Shown here: piece by piece, positions 54,182-63,079 of the stretch
Position numbering within the stretch: position 1 is the stretch's first letter
Layout: every line of letters begins with the position of its first letter
From: Methylobacterium brachythecii
Lineage (GTDB): Bacteria; Pseudomonadota; Alphaproteobacteria; Rhizobiales; Beijerinckiaceae
Direction of reading: 5' to 3'
Length of the DNA: 64,000 bases
Assembly (NCBI RefSeq): GCF_014196345.1
Contig: NZ_JACIDN010000008.1
Span: forward strand, 186,001-250,000
Program-made: the position numbers and the translations under genes
Notes under the pieces: model-generated
The model's database searches: none
Seen by the model: only the letters and a program-made list of their open reading frames with translations
Told to the model about the DNA's origin: nothing

Positions 54182-55090
54182 GTGCCAATCAGCCGCTCCG
54201 ATCTAGCCGATTTCAGCTACTTCCTCGCCATCGCACGGCATCGCAGCTTCCGCCGAGCCGGGCTGGAAGTCGGGGTCAGCGCGTCCGCGCTAAGCCACGC
54301 ATTGAAGGGGCTGGAAACGCGGCTTGGTGTCCGCCTGCTCAACCGCACCAACCGGAGCGTCACCCTGACAGCGGCCGGAGAGGCGCTGTTCGCGGCGATC
54401 GAGGCACCTTTCACGGCGATCGGGTCGGCCGCCGAGGTGCTGAACCGCTACCGGGGCGAGCCAGTGGGGCGTATTCGTCTCAACGTCCTGCAACACGCCA
54501 GCGCGCTCCTTCTCGCGCCGGTGCTCCCCGTTTTCATCGAGCGGTATCCCGACATCGAGGTTGATGTGCAGGTGTCCAACCACCTGCTCGACGTGGTGGA
54601 GGCAGGAGCCGACGCGGGCATCCGCTACGGCGGCACGGTGCCGGAGGACATGATCGCCCAGCGGCTGTCGGCCGATATCCGGTGGGTGGTGGCAGGCTCC
54701 CCGGATTACCTCGCCCGGCATGGGGTTCCCGCGCACCCGACCGATCTGCTCGTCCATCGCTGCCACCGCATCCGCCTTGGCAATGACCGCATCTATCGGT
54801 GGGACTTCGAGCGCGGTGGGGAAACGCTCGCGCTCGACGTGCCGGGCGCGATCACCATCGATGACACGCCGTTCGTCGTATCACTGGCAACGGCCGGTGC
54901 CGGGCTGGCCTACCTGCCTGAACCGGTTGTCGCGCCGCTGGTGGAGCGGGGCGCATTGCGCATTGTGCTTGAGGAATGGTCATCCACGGGGCCGGGCTTC
55001 CACATCTATTATCCGAGCCGCCGCCAGCTCCCGACCGGCCTGCGCCTCCTTATCGAGCTAATACGCGAGCTGCGCCCGCTCGATCTTTGA
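54182..55090 (+). CDS. LysR-family transcriptional regulator
   Basis: A 302-residue regulator starting with GTG at 54182 (VPISRSDLADFSYFLAI). The N-terminal winged helix reads GVSASALSHALKGLETRLGV and LLNRTNRSVTLTAAGEAL. The C-terminal effector domain contains VEAGADAGIRYGG and AGSPDYLARHGVPAHP, typical of the AaeR/CrgA-like subgroup. It precedes an SDR gene by about 200 bp in the same direction and probably controls it (inferred). Confidence 0.88.
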   Translation: MPISRSDLADFSYFLAIARHRSFRRAGLEVGVSASALSHALKGLETRLGVRLLNRTNRSVTLTAAGEALFAAIEAPFTAIGSAAEVLNRYRGEPVGRIRLNVLQHASALLLAPVLPVFIERYPDIEVDVQVSNHLLDVVEAGADAGIRYGGTVPEDMIAQRLSADIRWVVAGSPDYLARHGVPAHPTDLLVHRCHRIRLGNDRIYRWDFERGGETLALDVPGAITIDDTPFVVSLATAGAGLAYLPEPVVAPLVERGALRIVLEEWSSTGPGFHIYYPSRRQLPTGLRLLIELIRELRPLDL

Positions 55091-55287
55091 GCGCCATCCC
55101 GCGCTTATAATGAGCCCAGCTCATCGTCGCGTTGATGCGTAAGCGGCTTACCCGCCTCGCTCCGACCGCCTACCTTCAAGCTACGAACACGCCAGCCGAT
55201 CCGCTTTAGACTGTTTTCGCCGGCAGGGCGAAGGTCAAACGCGCGGGACAGTCCAAGCACATCCACCCAAGAACAAGGAATAACATT

Positions 55288-56043
55288 ATGCCGAGACCTG
55301 ATCGCTTCACTGGCAAAGTCGCTTTCGTCACTGGGGCTGCGGGCGGCATCGGCCGCGCGGCGGCCATCGCCTTCGCCGTCGAGGGCGCGCGCGTCGCCAT
55401 CCTAGACCGTACCGAGGACGCGCTACGGAGCACTGAGGCGGCGGCGAAGGCGGCAGGCGGCGAAGTGCTGGCCATCACGTGCGACGTGTCCCGGCCGGAG
55501 CAGGTGGAGGCGGCCGTCAACCAGGTGGTCGAACGGTTCGGGCGGCTGGACGTGGCGTTCAACAATGCTGGCGTCGAGAACAAGGCGGCCCCGCTCCACG
55601 AGATCGAGCTTGAGGAGTGGGATCGCATCCTCGGCATCAATCTGCGCGGCACCTTCGTCTGCATGAAGCACGAGCTGGCGCAGATGGTGCGCCAGGGCGG
55701 GGGCGTGGTGGTCAACACCGCGTCGGGTGCAGGGATCTGCGGTGTCGCCGGCGGGGCTTCCTACGCCGCTTCCAAGCACGCGATCATCGGCATGACGAAG
55801 TCTGCCGCGCTCGACTACGCCAAACAGAACATCCGCGTGAACGCCGTCCTGCCCGGCAACATCGAGACGCCGATGATGGACCGCTTCACCGGCGGCGACA
55901 TCCAGAAGGCGATCGACCTTGAACCGGTCGGCCGTCTGGGAAAGCCGGAGGAGATCGCGGAGGCGGTGCTGTGGATGGCTTCCGACCTTGGCGGCTTCGT
56001 CACCGGCGCAGCGACCGTGATCGACGGCGGCTGGTCGCTGTGA
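55288..56043 (+). CDS. Short-chain dehydrogenase/reductase
   Basis: A 251-residue classical SDR. Cofactor motif VTGAAGGIGRA, NNAG in VAFNNAGVE, catalytic Ser in NTASGAGI, Tyr-Lys in YAASKH, and the FVTGAATVIDGGW end are intact. The Asp in VAILDRTED after the second strand favours NAD+. Substrate unknown. It overlaps the next gene by one base (TGATG), so the two are co-translated. Confidence 0.9.
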   Translation: MPRPDRFTGKVAFVTGAAGGIGRAAAIAFAVEGARVAILDRTEDALRSTEAAAKAAGGEVLAITCDVSRPEQVEAAVNQVVERFGRLDVAFNNAGVENKAAPLHEIELEEWDRILGINLRGTFVCMKHELAQMVRQGGGVVVNTASGAGICGVAGGASYAASKHAIIGMTKSAALDYAKQNIRVNAVLPGNIETPMMDRFTGGDIQKAIDLEPVGRLGKPEEIAEAVLWMASDLGGFVTGAATVIDGGWSL

Positions 56044-56537
56044 TGGCCCGGTTGCACGCACCACGCGGGTTGTTGTCCCTCGCGCTCACCACAACCCTGG
56101 CGGCAACGTGTGAGAGCGGGCGCGCCGAGTCCACGCCCAGCCGGGCTGGCGCGGAGGGAAGGAACGCCGTGACCATGATCGAGATCGTTGCCGGTGATCG
56201 GCGGTGGAAGGCGCGCATCGACTCCACCCCGGCCGGGCGCGACTTCCTCGCTCAGCTACCGCTGGAGCTGACGCTGAAGGATTTCGGCGGCAACGAGAAG
56301 ATCGCCGACCTGCCCCGACCGCTCACCCGCAAGGATGAGCCCGTGGCCGCGACGCCGCGCGCGGGCGATGTTGCGTTCTATGCGCCATGGGGCAACCTCG
56401 CCATCTTCTACCGGGACGGCCACCATTCGCCCGGCCTGATCCCGCTGGGCCGAATCGAGGGAAGCGCAGCTCCGTTCGAGGAGCGCGGGCCGGTCAAGGT
56501 TTCGATCCAGCCGGTCGCAACAGCCCCGTCAAAATAA
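56043..56537 (+). CDS. Exported cyclophilin-like domain protein
   Basis: A 164-residue protein with a signal peptide (APRGLLSLALTTTLAATC) and a cyclophilin-like domain: TLKDFGGNEKIADLPRPL, GDVAFYAPWGNLAIFYRD and GLIPLGRIEG match the Cyclophil_like family. It probably lacks isomerase residues and may bind ligands. Its ATG overlaps the SDR stop. The SDR and cyclophilin-like pair under LysR control recurs in proteobacteria, but the role is unclear. Confidence 0.75.
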   Translation: MARLHAPRGLLSLALTTTLAATCESGRAESTPSRAGAEGRNAVTMIEIVAGDRRWKARIDSTPAGRDFLAQLPLELTLKDFGGNEKIADLPRPLTRKDEPVAATPRAGDVAFYAPWGNLAIFYRDGHHSPGLIPLGRIEGSAAPFEERGPVKVSIQPVATAPSK

Positions 56538-56599
56538 CAGAACGCCACGCAGATATCTTCCTCGACACTTTACGCTGTCGCTCATCTTCAAATTGCGCT

Positions 56600-56758
56600 C
56601 CGGCAGATGCTGTCAGTTCGCTCCCGACCGCAGCCCCATAGAACGCCGTTCACAAACAGCCGGTTGTCAGCGCCGCTGCGACCAGGATCGCCCACCTTTC
56701 CGGACAGCAGTGGTGCAATCCGCAGCCATTGCTCCTCGCTCAACTCGTATCGCTTCAC
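56600..56758 (-). pseudogene. IS5-type transposase N-terminal remnant
   Basis: The reverse strand from 56758 reads KRYELSEEQWLRIAPLL then GKVGDPGRSGADNRLFVNGV, the N-terminus of an IS5-family transposase. The frame shifts after VLW and a stop (TGA for Trp) follows LRSGAN before QHLPERN, so the gene is dead. No inverted repeats were found nearby. It marks past transposition in this accessory stretch. Confidence 0.7.
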
Positions 56759-57045
56759 GCCTATCGATCCACTTCGAACCGTAAAACTCGGAGACGACTT
56801 GATTCAGCACACTGCCCTCAGGGAAACCCTGAATGTGAATTGGTCCCAGCTCGCTGTCGCATTGGGTCTCACCGCTTGCGAAACGTCTACTAATTCACTT
56901 TTGCGCTCCAAAGCAGACCATCCCAAATCCACCCAACCAAGTCGTGCACCGCCGCCGCTACGCGCCACAAACGGACCATCGCAACTGTCCTAACGAACGT
57001 CTGCACACGAAGAAAGAACAGACGCACGTGTCTTAGGCTAGCGGT

Positions 57046-57126
57046 CACCACATCCTTGTTGTAGGGCCGCTCGGCGACCTCGTCCGCGAACATGCGGAAG
57101 TAGTCCGTGACGACCGCAGCGACCTC
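57046..57126 (-). pseudogene. Short relic of a YNK-type helicase/HNH-associated family
   Basis: The reverse frame reads EVAAVVTDYFRMFADEVAE then RPYNKDVV. This resembles the N-terminus of a family of HNH-associated proteins (DYF...YNK), of which only this 27-residue piece remains before unrelated sequence. No other functional element is seen in 56760-57303, which is decayed DNA. Confidence 0.35.
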
Positions 57127-57303
57127 CGCCGAGGATCAACTTGTGCAGCTTTGAGGTAGCTGGGCGCTTCGGTTGCTAGAAATTCCCTTCGAAAGCGGGC
57201 TCTCGGTCGTCAACGGCTAGCTGTAGCTGTGGAGTGGTTCGGGGGCGGGTATCCTGGCCGCTTAGGAATTCTCCCCGATTCGTCTCCGAGAGCGTCGTCG
57301 AGC

Positions 57304-58203
57304 ATGTTGATCCGATTGTGGGGAAATTGGCTTGGGGCAAGTGATGTTGACAGGGCGGTACGTGCGGCGGGAAACCCTTTCGCCTCGCCTGCGCCGGTCA
57401 CCTTCCAGGTGATGAGCGAGACCAAGCTGCTGCTCGATGCTTGCGTGCGCCTCCTTGCCTATTCGAACCAGATTATTGCTCAAGGCATCCCGGTCCGTCT
57501 CGTGTTCGAACTCGGCCCGGCGATGGGCTACCTCGACCGGATGGGGTTCTTCGATCACCTCACGCCTGAGGTTGAGGTATTCCCGGATCGTCCTGCTGTG
57601 TCCGGCGCGTATGTGTTCGGAGGCAACAACCGGGGCCTCGTGGAAATCTGTGCCATCCGTCCGGGGATGGATGCCCACGACCTGATCTCCAAGCTGAAGG
57701 GAACCATTGGCGCGACCTGCGGGGGCCGGACCGATTTTCCGCAATTCGAGGATGCGATGACAACGATCCTCTCGGAGCTAATGGACAACGTGTACCTGCA
57801 CGGTGGTAACGGTGCGACCGGTCATGCTGCCTTCCAATCGTACCCAGCCTCCAACAAGGCGCGTGTCGTGGTCTCCGATAACGGGCGGGGGCTGATGCAG
57901 ACCATCCGCCCCCCCTTGGAAGATCGAGACCCGAGCTATCGCCACGTTCGGGACGTTGACCTGCTCGTGGAGATGTTCCGCGATGGCCTGTCGCGATTCG
58001 ACGACCCCTCTCATGGAAATGGTCTGAAGGGGTGTGCGACCAAAGCGATCAAATATCGCGCCACGCTCGATGTGCGGCTCAGGTCGCAAGCGGTGACGCT
58101 GGTGCCGTCGGGGGAGGCATACATCCAAAATACCGCCTTCCTCTCATCGGATTTACCGGAGCTCGCCGGAACTCACATCGCTTTCGAACTGTCTCTTGTC
58201 TGA
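57304..58203 (+). CDS. STAS-like/GHKL ATPase protein upstream of CBASS
   Basis: A 299-residue soluble protein from the ATG at 57304; an in-frame GTG at 57229 would add a non-conserved 25 residues. The N-terminal half (VRLVFELGPAMGYLDRMGFF) has the pattern of a STAS domain, the C-terminal half a GHKL ATPase with the N box around N162 (ILSELMDNVYLHGG) and the G1 box around D192 (SDNGRGL). No His phospho-site is present, so it may be an anti-sigma-like kinase. The DUF4325 partner starts 45 bp downstream. Function inferred; no experimental match is known to me. Confidence 0.7.
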   Translation: MLIRLWGNWLGASDVDRAVRAAGNPFASPAPVTFQVMSETKLLLDACVRLLAYSNQIIAQGIPVRLVFELGPAMGYLDRMGFFDHLTPEVEVFPDRPAVSGAYVFGGNNRGLVEICAIRPGMDAHDLISKLKGTIGATCGGRTDFPQFEDAMTTILSELMDNVYLHGGNGATGHAAFQSYPASNKARVVVSDNGRGLMQTIRPPLEDRDPSYRHVRDVDLLVEMFRDGLSRFDDPSHGNGLKGCATKAIKYRATLDVRLRSQAVTLVPSGEAYIQNTAFLSSDLPELAGTHIAFELSLV

Positions 58204-58248
58204 CGCCATCATCACCGCTTAAATGACGGACATGAACCAGGTGCTCCG

Positions 58249-58782
58249 ATGATCGTGCTTCGCGATATGATGCCCAAGTCCGAGGGCTGGGGCCGGGAGA
58301 TGGGTCGACCGGTTTTCTCGAAGCTCGTCGAGCATGTCGAGCGCAACCCCGACCAGACGATCTTCCCAATCTCCTTCAAGGGCGTGAAGCAGGTCGACTA
58401 CTCCTTCGCATCAGAGACGGTCGTTCAGCTCGCCCGTCGCTACAAGGGCGAGAAGGGCTTCTACCTGTTCGAAATCGCCACGCCTTACATCGAGGAAAAC
58501 ATCGACGCGGCCGCCCGTCGTGTCGAGCAGCCGCTGGTCATCGGCGATGCGAAGGGCCATCGGTTTATCGGCGCCGAACCCAGCACCGGATCGAAGGCCG
58601 CGCTCGATTTCGTCGTCGCACGCTCGCACGCACGTACCGCCGAAATCGCTGCCGGCATTCATGTCACGGTGGCGAACGCTTCCATGAAGCTCAAGCAGCT
58701 ATGGTCGAGCGGCTTCCTTCTGCGGCGGGAAAGCGTCGCCGATTCGGGCGGTGTCGAGTTCGTCTACCAGCGCATCGCATAG
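58249..58782 (+). CDS. DUF4325 STAS-like protein with winged-helix C-terminus
   Basis: A 177-residue protein. The N-terminal half has the DUF4325/STAS-like pattern (IFPISFKGVKQVDYSFASE). The C-terminal 60 residues look like a winged helix-turn-helix: AARSHARTAEIAAGI-like helix, then NASMKLKQLWSSGFLLRRE. Together with the upstream GHKL protein it resembles a partner-switching module. It lies 107 bp before the CD-NTase start, in the same direction, so it may control CBASS. This function is a hypothesis. Confidence 0.7.
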   Translation: MIVLRDMMPKSEGWGREMGRPVFSKLVEHVERNPDQTIFPISFKGVKQVDYSFASETVVQLARRYKGEKGFYLFEIATPYIEENIDAAARRVEQPLVIGDAKGHRFIGAEPSTGSKAALDFVVARSHARTAEIAAGIHVTVANASMKLKQLWSSGFLLRRESVADSGGVEFVYQRIA

Positions 58783-58889
58783 GTCGTCGGGGTTCGTAGT
58801 AAACGAGCCCTTGACGACATTCGGCCACATCACCATAAATGGCTTCACTTAAGGAGATTGGCGAGCCGCCCATCTCATTGGAGATGCCC

Positions 58890-60089
58890 ATGTTCGTTGA
58901 TCATCGCTTAGCCCATCGAAAGGCCTACATCATCAACCTGCTCGCGCGCATGTGCGCCGAGCTCGACATCACCGAAAGCCGGCTCCAGCAGGCTAAAGAG
59001 CGCTACGAGGGCGTCGCCCGGTGGCTTGCCGCTGGCGACCACTTCCTGCTGCACGACCTCTCCATCTACCTGCAGGGCTCCACCGCCCTCGGGACGTCGG
59101 TGCGCCCCGTCGGCAAGAACGAGCACGACGTCGATCTCGTCGCATTCTTGCCCGAGGGGTCCACAGCGCAGACGCCCGCCTACATTAAGAAGGTGATCGG
59201 CGACCGCCTCAAGGCGCACGCGACCTATGCCCGGCTGCTGGAGGAGAAGATCCGGTGCTGGCGGCTGGTCTACACGAACGAGTTCCACCTCGACATCACG
59301 CCGGCGATCCTGAACCTCGCCTGCCGCAACCAGGGGGAGCTCGTCCCCGACAAGAGCCTGCGGGAATGGAAGGGCAGCAACCCGCGCGGGTACCGCGAGG
59401 CGTTCGAGGCACGCGCGGCGCTGGTGCCGCTCATCAAGGTTACGAAGGCCTTTGACGAGTCGATCCAAAGCCGCGCCGACATCGAGCCGTTCCCCATCAC
59501 CTCCAACGGCCGCAGCATCCTGTGCAGGATCGTCCAGGTGGCCAAGCGGCACCGCGACGTCCACTTCGAGGGGCAAGATCTCGCCCTCTGGCCGATCTCG
59601 GTCATCCTCACCACGCTGATCGCGTGGAGCTATGAGCGCTGCGTCAAGGCGGGGGTCTACGAAACCGAGTTCGACCTCATGATCGCCGTCCTGAGGGGGA
59701 TGCCGGACTTCATCCGCCGGACGCTGCCGGACGGATCCCCGGGCTGGCACATCCCGAACGAGACCACCATCGACGAGAACTTCGCGGAGCGCTGGAACGA
59801 CGACCCGGACAAGGCAGGTGCCTTCTTTACTTGGCACGCCAAGGCGGTGGCGGACATGGAGAACCTCTCGCGCGTCGATGGCGCCGACCAGGTGCGGAAG
59901 GGGATGGACGAATCGTTCGGGCCCCGTCCGGTCGGCGCCGCCTTCACCGCGCTGGACAACGAGATCGCCAATGTCCGCCGCTCCGGCCTGTTGAAAGTGG
60001 CGCCGCTCGTCGGCCTCACGGCCGCGCCGTCCGTCGCGGCTGCTGTCCCCGTCAGGAGCAACACGTTCTTCGGGCGGGACTGCGGATGA
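58890..60089 (+). CDS. CBASS CD-NTase (cyclic oligonucleotide synthase)
   Basis: A 399-residue nucleotidyltransferase that senses phage infection and makes a cyclic oligonucleotide. The catalytic core has G63-S64 in LQGSTALGTS, D80 and D82 in NEHDVDLVAF and D135 in FHLDITPAI. The start at 58890 (MFVDHRLAHR) has GGAG six bases upstream; an ATG at 58839 adds 17 residues without a ribosome site. The C-terminus ends FGRDCG with a terminal Gly, as in CD-NTases that are conjugated by E2-type Cap proteins. The stop overlaps the next gene. Confidence 0.88.
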   Translation: MFVDHRLAHRKAYIINLLARMCAELDITESRLQQAKERYEGVARWLAAGDHFLLHDLSIYLQGSTALGTSVRPVGKNEHDVDLVAFLPEGSTAQTPAYIKKVIGDRLKAHATYARLLEEKIRCWRLVYTNEFHLDITPAILNLACRNQGELVPDKSLREWKGSNPRGYREAFEARAALVPLIKVTKAFDESIQSRADIEPFPITSNGRSILCRIVQVAKRHRDVHFEGQDLALWPISVILTTLIAWSYERCVKAGVYETEFDLMIAVLRGMPDFIRRTLPDGSPGWHIPNETTIDENFAERWNDDPDKAGAFFTWHAKAVADMENLSRVDGADQVRKGMDESFGPRPVGAAFTALDNEIANVRRSGLLKVAPLVGLTAAPSVAAAVPVRSNTFFGRDCG

Positions 60090-60583
60090 AGCCCCCCGTC
60101 CGTCCGCGACGCTTGACGCTCGCCCAGCAGCACGTGAACCTCAAAGGCAGCCCCATGACCCAGGGCGATGGCGGCATCGCGGGCGGCGCGTTGACGTGGC
60201 GGTTCCAGGCCTCGCCGTCCCCAATCTCACGCATGTACGACCTGCGCCTGATGTACCGGCTCAACGGGGTGCCAGCCGCCTTCGTCGATCACCCTGATCT
60301 GACCTCGCTCGCGAAAGGGGTGAGGATTCCTCACCTCTACTCCGAACAGCCCGCGCGGCTCTGTCTGTACCTTCCCAGCGCCTACGAGTGGCGGTCCTCA
60401 ATGCTGCTGGACCGCACCATCGTGCCCTGGGCTGTCCTCTGGCTCTGGTACTTCGAGGACTGGCTGGCGACCGGAGAATGGCGGGGTGGGGGCGTGCATG
60501 TCTCGCCCGAAGTCGAAGCAGAGATCGTCGCCACCAGCCCCGGGCTCGGTGAGGTCTCTCAATCTGGAAAGGAGGCCGCGTGA
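60086..60583 (+). CDS. CBASS E2-like conjugating protein (E2-only type)
   Basis: A 165-residue E2-fold protein. The core ARLCLYLPSAYEW contains the candidate catalytic Cys (C93), and TIVPWAVLWLWYFEDW, then TGEWRGGGVHV, are typical of the E2 proteins found in short type II CBASS operons that lack the E1 and JAB domains. It would form a thioester with the CD-NTase C-terminus and prime the enzyme. The ATG overlaps the CD-NTase stop (ATGA). Assigned from motif and position; a family match should be confirmed. Confidence 0.78.
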   Translation: MKPPVRPRRLTLAQQHVNLKGSPMTQGDGGIAGGALTWRFQASPSPISRMYDLRLMYRLNGVPAAFVDHPDLTSLAKGVRIPHLYSEQPARLCLYLPSAYEWRSSMLLDRTIVPWAVLWLWYFEDWLATGEWRGGGVHVSPEVEAEIVATSPGLGEVSQSGKEAA

Positions 60584-61596
60584 TGGAACCCGGCATCGAC
60601 GGTCCCGAATTCCGTAAGATCCTCACCCTCGATGGCGGCGGCATCCGCGGGGTCTTTCCGGCCGCTTTCCTCGCCAAGCTCGAAGAGCATCTCAACGAGC
60701 CCATCGGCCGCTACTTCGACCTGATTGTCGGCACTAGCACCGGCGCAATCATCGCCGCCGGACTGAGCCTCGGCCTAACCGCCGGGGAGATCCTCCGCTT
60801 CTACGAGGAGAAGGGGCCCACCATCTTCGACCAGCATCGCGGCCCCTTCGCGAACTGGATTACCAGACAAGCGCGGTCGGCCCGCCATTGGATGGGCACG
60901 AAATACTCCAACACGAGCCTTCGGGAGGCGCTCGACGAGGTGCTCGGCACTCGTCTGATTGGGGAAAGCCAGACCCGTCTGATCATCCCGGCTTGGCATC
61001 CTGTTCTGGAGCGCGTCTACCTCTACAAGACCGCCCATCACCCGCGTTTCGAGACCGACTACCTTCAGCCGGCGGTCGATGCCGCAATGGCGAGCGCGGC
61101 AGCGCCGACTTTCCTCGACCCCTACCTCACGAAGGAAGAGGTCGAACTCGTCGACGGCGGCGTCTGGGCAAACAATCCCATCGGGGTGGCGGCGGTCGAG
61201 GCGGTGGGGGTGCTGCGGTGGCCGGGCGATCGGCTCAAGATCCTGAGCATCGGAACGACCAACGACGTGAAGGCGCCCAGCCGGATCGGAGGCAAGCTAG
61301 GTGCGGCGCCGAACCTCGCGCGGCTCTTCATGGCGGGTCAGTCCCACAGCGCTCTCGGCGCCGCGAAGATCATCACAGGCGATGTGCACGACCGCAAGGC
61401 GATCTGGCGGATCGACCAGACCGTCCCGTTGGACCGCTACACGCTCGATGACGTCTCGCGCATCGCCGAGATGAAGAACCGGGCCATCGTCGAGGCGCGT
61501 GAGCAACTTCCCGAACTGCGCCGTCACTTCTTCGGAGAGGTCGCCTTAGAGTTCGAACCCTTCCACCGGCTGCCGGCTGTGAAAGCCGCGGCGTGA
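60583..61596 (+). CDS. capV: CBASS effector CapV, patatin-like phospholipase
   Basis: A 337-residue patatin-like phospholipase, the killing effector. The oxyanion region is LDGGGIRGVFPAAFL, the nucleophile S52 lies in GTSTGA and D191 in ELVDGGVWANNP, so the catalytic dyad is complete. Cyclic nucleotide binding should activate membrane degradation in infected cells. It starts at 60583 overlapping the E2 stop (TGATG), after AAAGGAGG. Length matches CapV. Confidence 0.92.
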   Translation: MEPGIDGPEFRKILTLDGGGIRGVFPAAFLAKLEEHLNEPIGRYFDLIVGTSTGAIIAAGLSLGLTAGEILRFYEEKGPTIFDQHRGPFANWITRQARSARHWMGTKYSNTSLREALDEVLGTRLIGESQTRLIIPAWHPVLERVYLYKTAHHPRFETDYLQPAVDAAMASAAAPTFLDPYLTKEEVELVDGGVWANNPIGVAAVEAVGVLRWPGDRLKILSIGTTNDVKAPSRIGGKLGAAPNLARLFMAGQSHSALGAAKIITGDVHDRKAIWRIDQTVPLDRYTLDDVSRIAEMKNRAIVEAREQLPELRRHFFGEVALEFEPFHRLPAVKAAA

Positions 61597-62302
61597 GCAA
61601 TAGCAGTCCAGGCCAAGGGCGCTGCGAAGGCTGAAGCCCCTTACGTGCGGGCGTGGGAATGCTCGACGCCTGCCTCGCAGGCCAAAACCGCCCCGATCTG
61701 CTCCCGGTTTTCCAATTTGAAGCGGAAGGCATCAAAGGGGCGGGGCGGCCTGTATCAAAGCTCCCCGGCCAAGAAGACAATTATCAGCGTCTGAATGTTG
61801 CTCGCGGGCTGCGGCTCTGAGACGGACCGCGCCTCGACGGACAACGCAACTTCCCGACGTTATGGCAGCCCGCAAAGCGTCTGCTTTGAGGCGTGAAGCA
61901 GCCCTCCAGAAAGGCGGCGTGCGAGGTTAGCTCTGGGTCATCTTCAGGCGTTCGTCTGCGCCGCACTATTTGGCCGCTTCAACGCCCTATCGTCCGGAAT
62001 CCGACGGGTCGCTTTCAGGCAGTCTCATTCGGCACAAATGTATTAGCCGCATAACCACAACAGCTCTTGCCGTTCTGTAAGCGCACTTCGCGGCCGTGAT
62101 TGCGATGCTCGTGTTGCGTATCCCATTGCGCGCCAGCAGTTTCACCATGCGCACGAAGATGCGCCCCGTTTAACGAAACGCCGCGCATGTCTTGCGCGAC
62201 ATACAGCCGACTGACAGCTGCACGTCGCGCTTCAAGCATGTTCAGCTACGATATGCCGCCACTATTGAGAGCTTCAGCGGCAATACAAAGGTTACTCAAC
62301 GA
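61597..62302. other. Gene-poor interval after CBASS with a small hairpin
   Basis: About 700 bp with no supported gene. A short hairpin GCCTGC-CTC-GCAGGC (61668-61682) followed by CAAAA could help end the CBASS transcript. GC falls from about 62000 rightwards, consistent with foreign DNA. A reverse frame at 62015-62239 has no motif or start site. Confidence 0.4.
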
Positions 62303-62587
62303 TCATTTCGATGCGATCTGGGGCTCACCATACAACCCACCTATCGCATCCAACTTCTGGTTTATCGTGTCATCACGGACGATTAGATACTTTGCCCGAA
62401 GAGCTGTCGTGACAGCATGCGCAAGAGTTAGCCCGACATAGCTTTCCGAGAAATTCTCGTATTCGGCTGGCGTTACGAACGACGCCCTCCAATTCGTTGA
62501 AAATCTCATAATAGTGAAGTGCCCCGAGAAATGCTTTCTTGCCATTTCCTCGAACAACTCGATGAGTTCTACTTCCATTCGTGTCAT
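62303..62587 (-). CDS. Hypothetical 94-residue low-GC protein
   Basis: Starts with ATG at 62587 (MTRMEVELIELFEEMARK), with AAAGGA seven to eight bases upstream, a good ribosome site. It is soluble with an acidic helical N-terminus and a segment SYVGLTLAHAVTTALRAKYLIV. GC is clearly lower than the surroundings. Function unknown. It is the last of a leftward integrase group of three genes. Confidence 0.65.
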   Translation of the reverse strand: MTRMEVELIELFEEMARKHFSGHFTIMRFSTNWRASFVTPAEYENFSESYVGLTLAHAVTTALRAKYLIVRDDTINQKLDAIGGLYGEPQIASK

Positions 62588-62622
62588 AGAATTTTCCTTT
62601 AATACTGCATTAATATAACTAC

Positions 62623-63027
62623 TCAGAAAATCAGAAGTTTCGACACAATGGACTCATAGAAATTCCTGTGGTAAAGTCTTGCGTTTCGGTGCGCGCTAGC
62701 AGCCTCTTGGTGCCCCTGCAGATGCGCAACGGGACACGAGCCTCCCCGCACACCGAACGCGACATTCGACCAACTCGCCGCGCGAAACGCGGCGACATAC
62801 CAATTTGGCAGAGGGTCAGCCTCGGAAGTTCCGCCACCCGCGACCAGCGCCACGCGCGTTGCCTCATGCGCCGCTTCTGTCAGTTCGGGACACAGCTTGG
62901 CTGCTGCAGCCTCATGCGCGAGAGCCGCCTCCCCGTGCGCCTCTGCCGCCATCGCGTGGCGCGAGAGGACTGCCTCATGCTCATCGCCAGGGCCGGCCTC
63001 GGTCGAGACCTGCGCAGCGGTGATCAT
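62623..63027 (-). CDS. Hypothetical 134-residue protein next to the integrase
   Basis: The ATG at 63027 (MITAAQVSTEAGPGDEHEAV) has GGGGAG six bases upstream; the frame extends to 63090 but would overlap the integrase. Its first half is Ala/Glu/His-rich and helical (MAAEAHGEAALAHEAAAAK); the second half has NWYVAAFRAASWSNVAFG. No known domain. It sits 52 bp after the integrase stop and 35 bp before the next gene, probably as island cargo. Confidence 0.6.
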   Translation of the reverse strand: MITAAQVSTEAGPGDEHEAVLSRHAMAAEAHGEAALAHEAAAAKLCPELTEAAHEATRVALVAGGGTSEADPLPNWYVAAFRAASWSNVAFGVRGGSCPVAHLQGHQEAASAHRNARLYHRNFYESIVSKLLIF

Positions 63028-63079
63028 CTCCTTCTCTCCCCTGATTTGCACGCGTGACGCGAGACCCGTTGCGTTCGGA

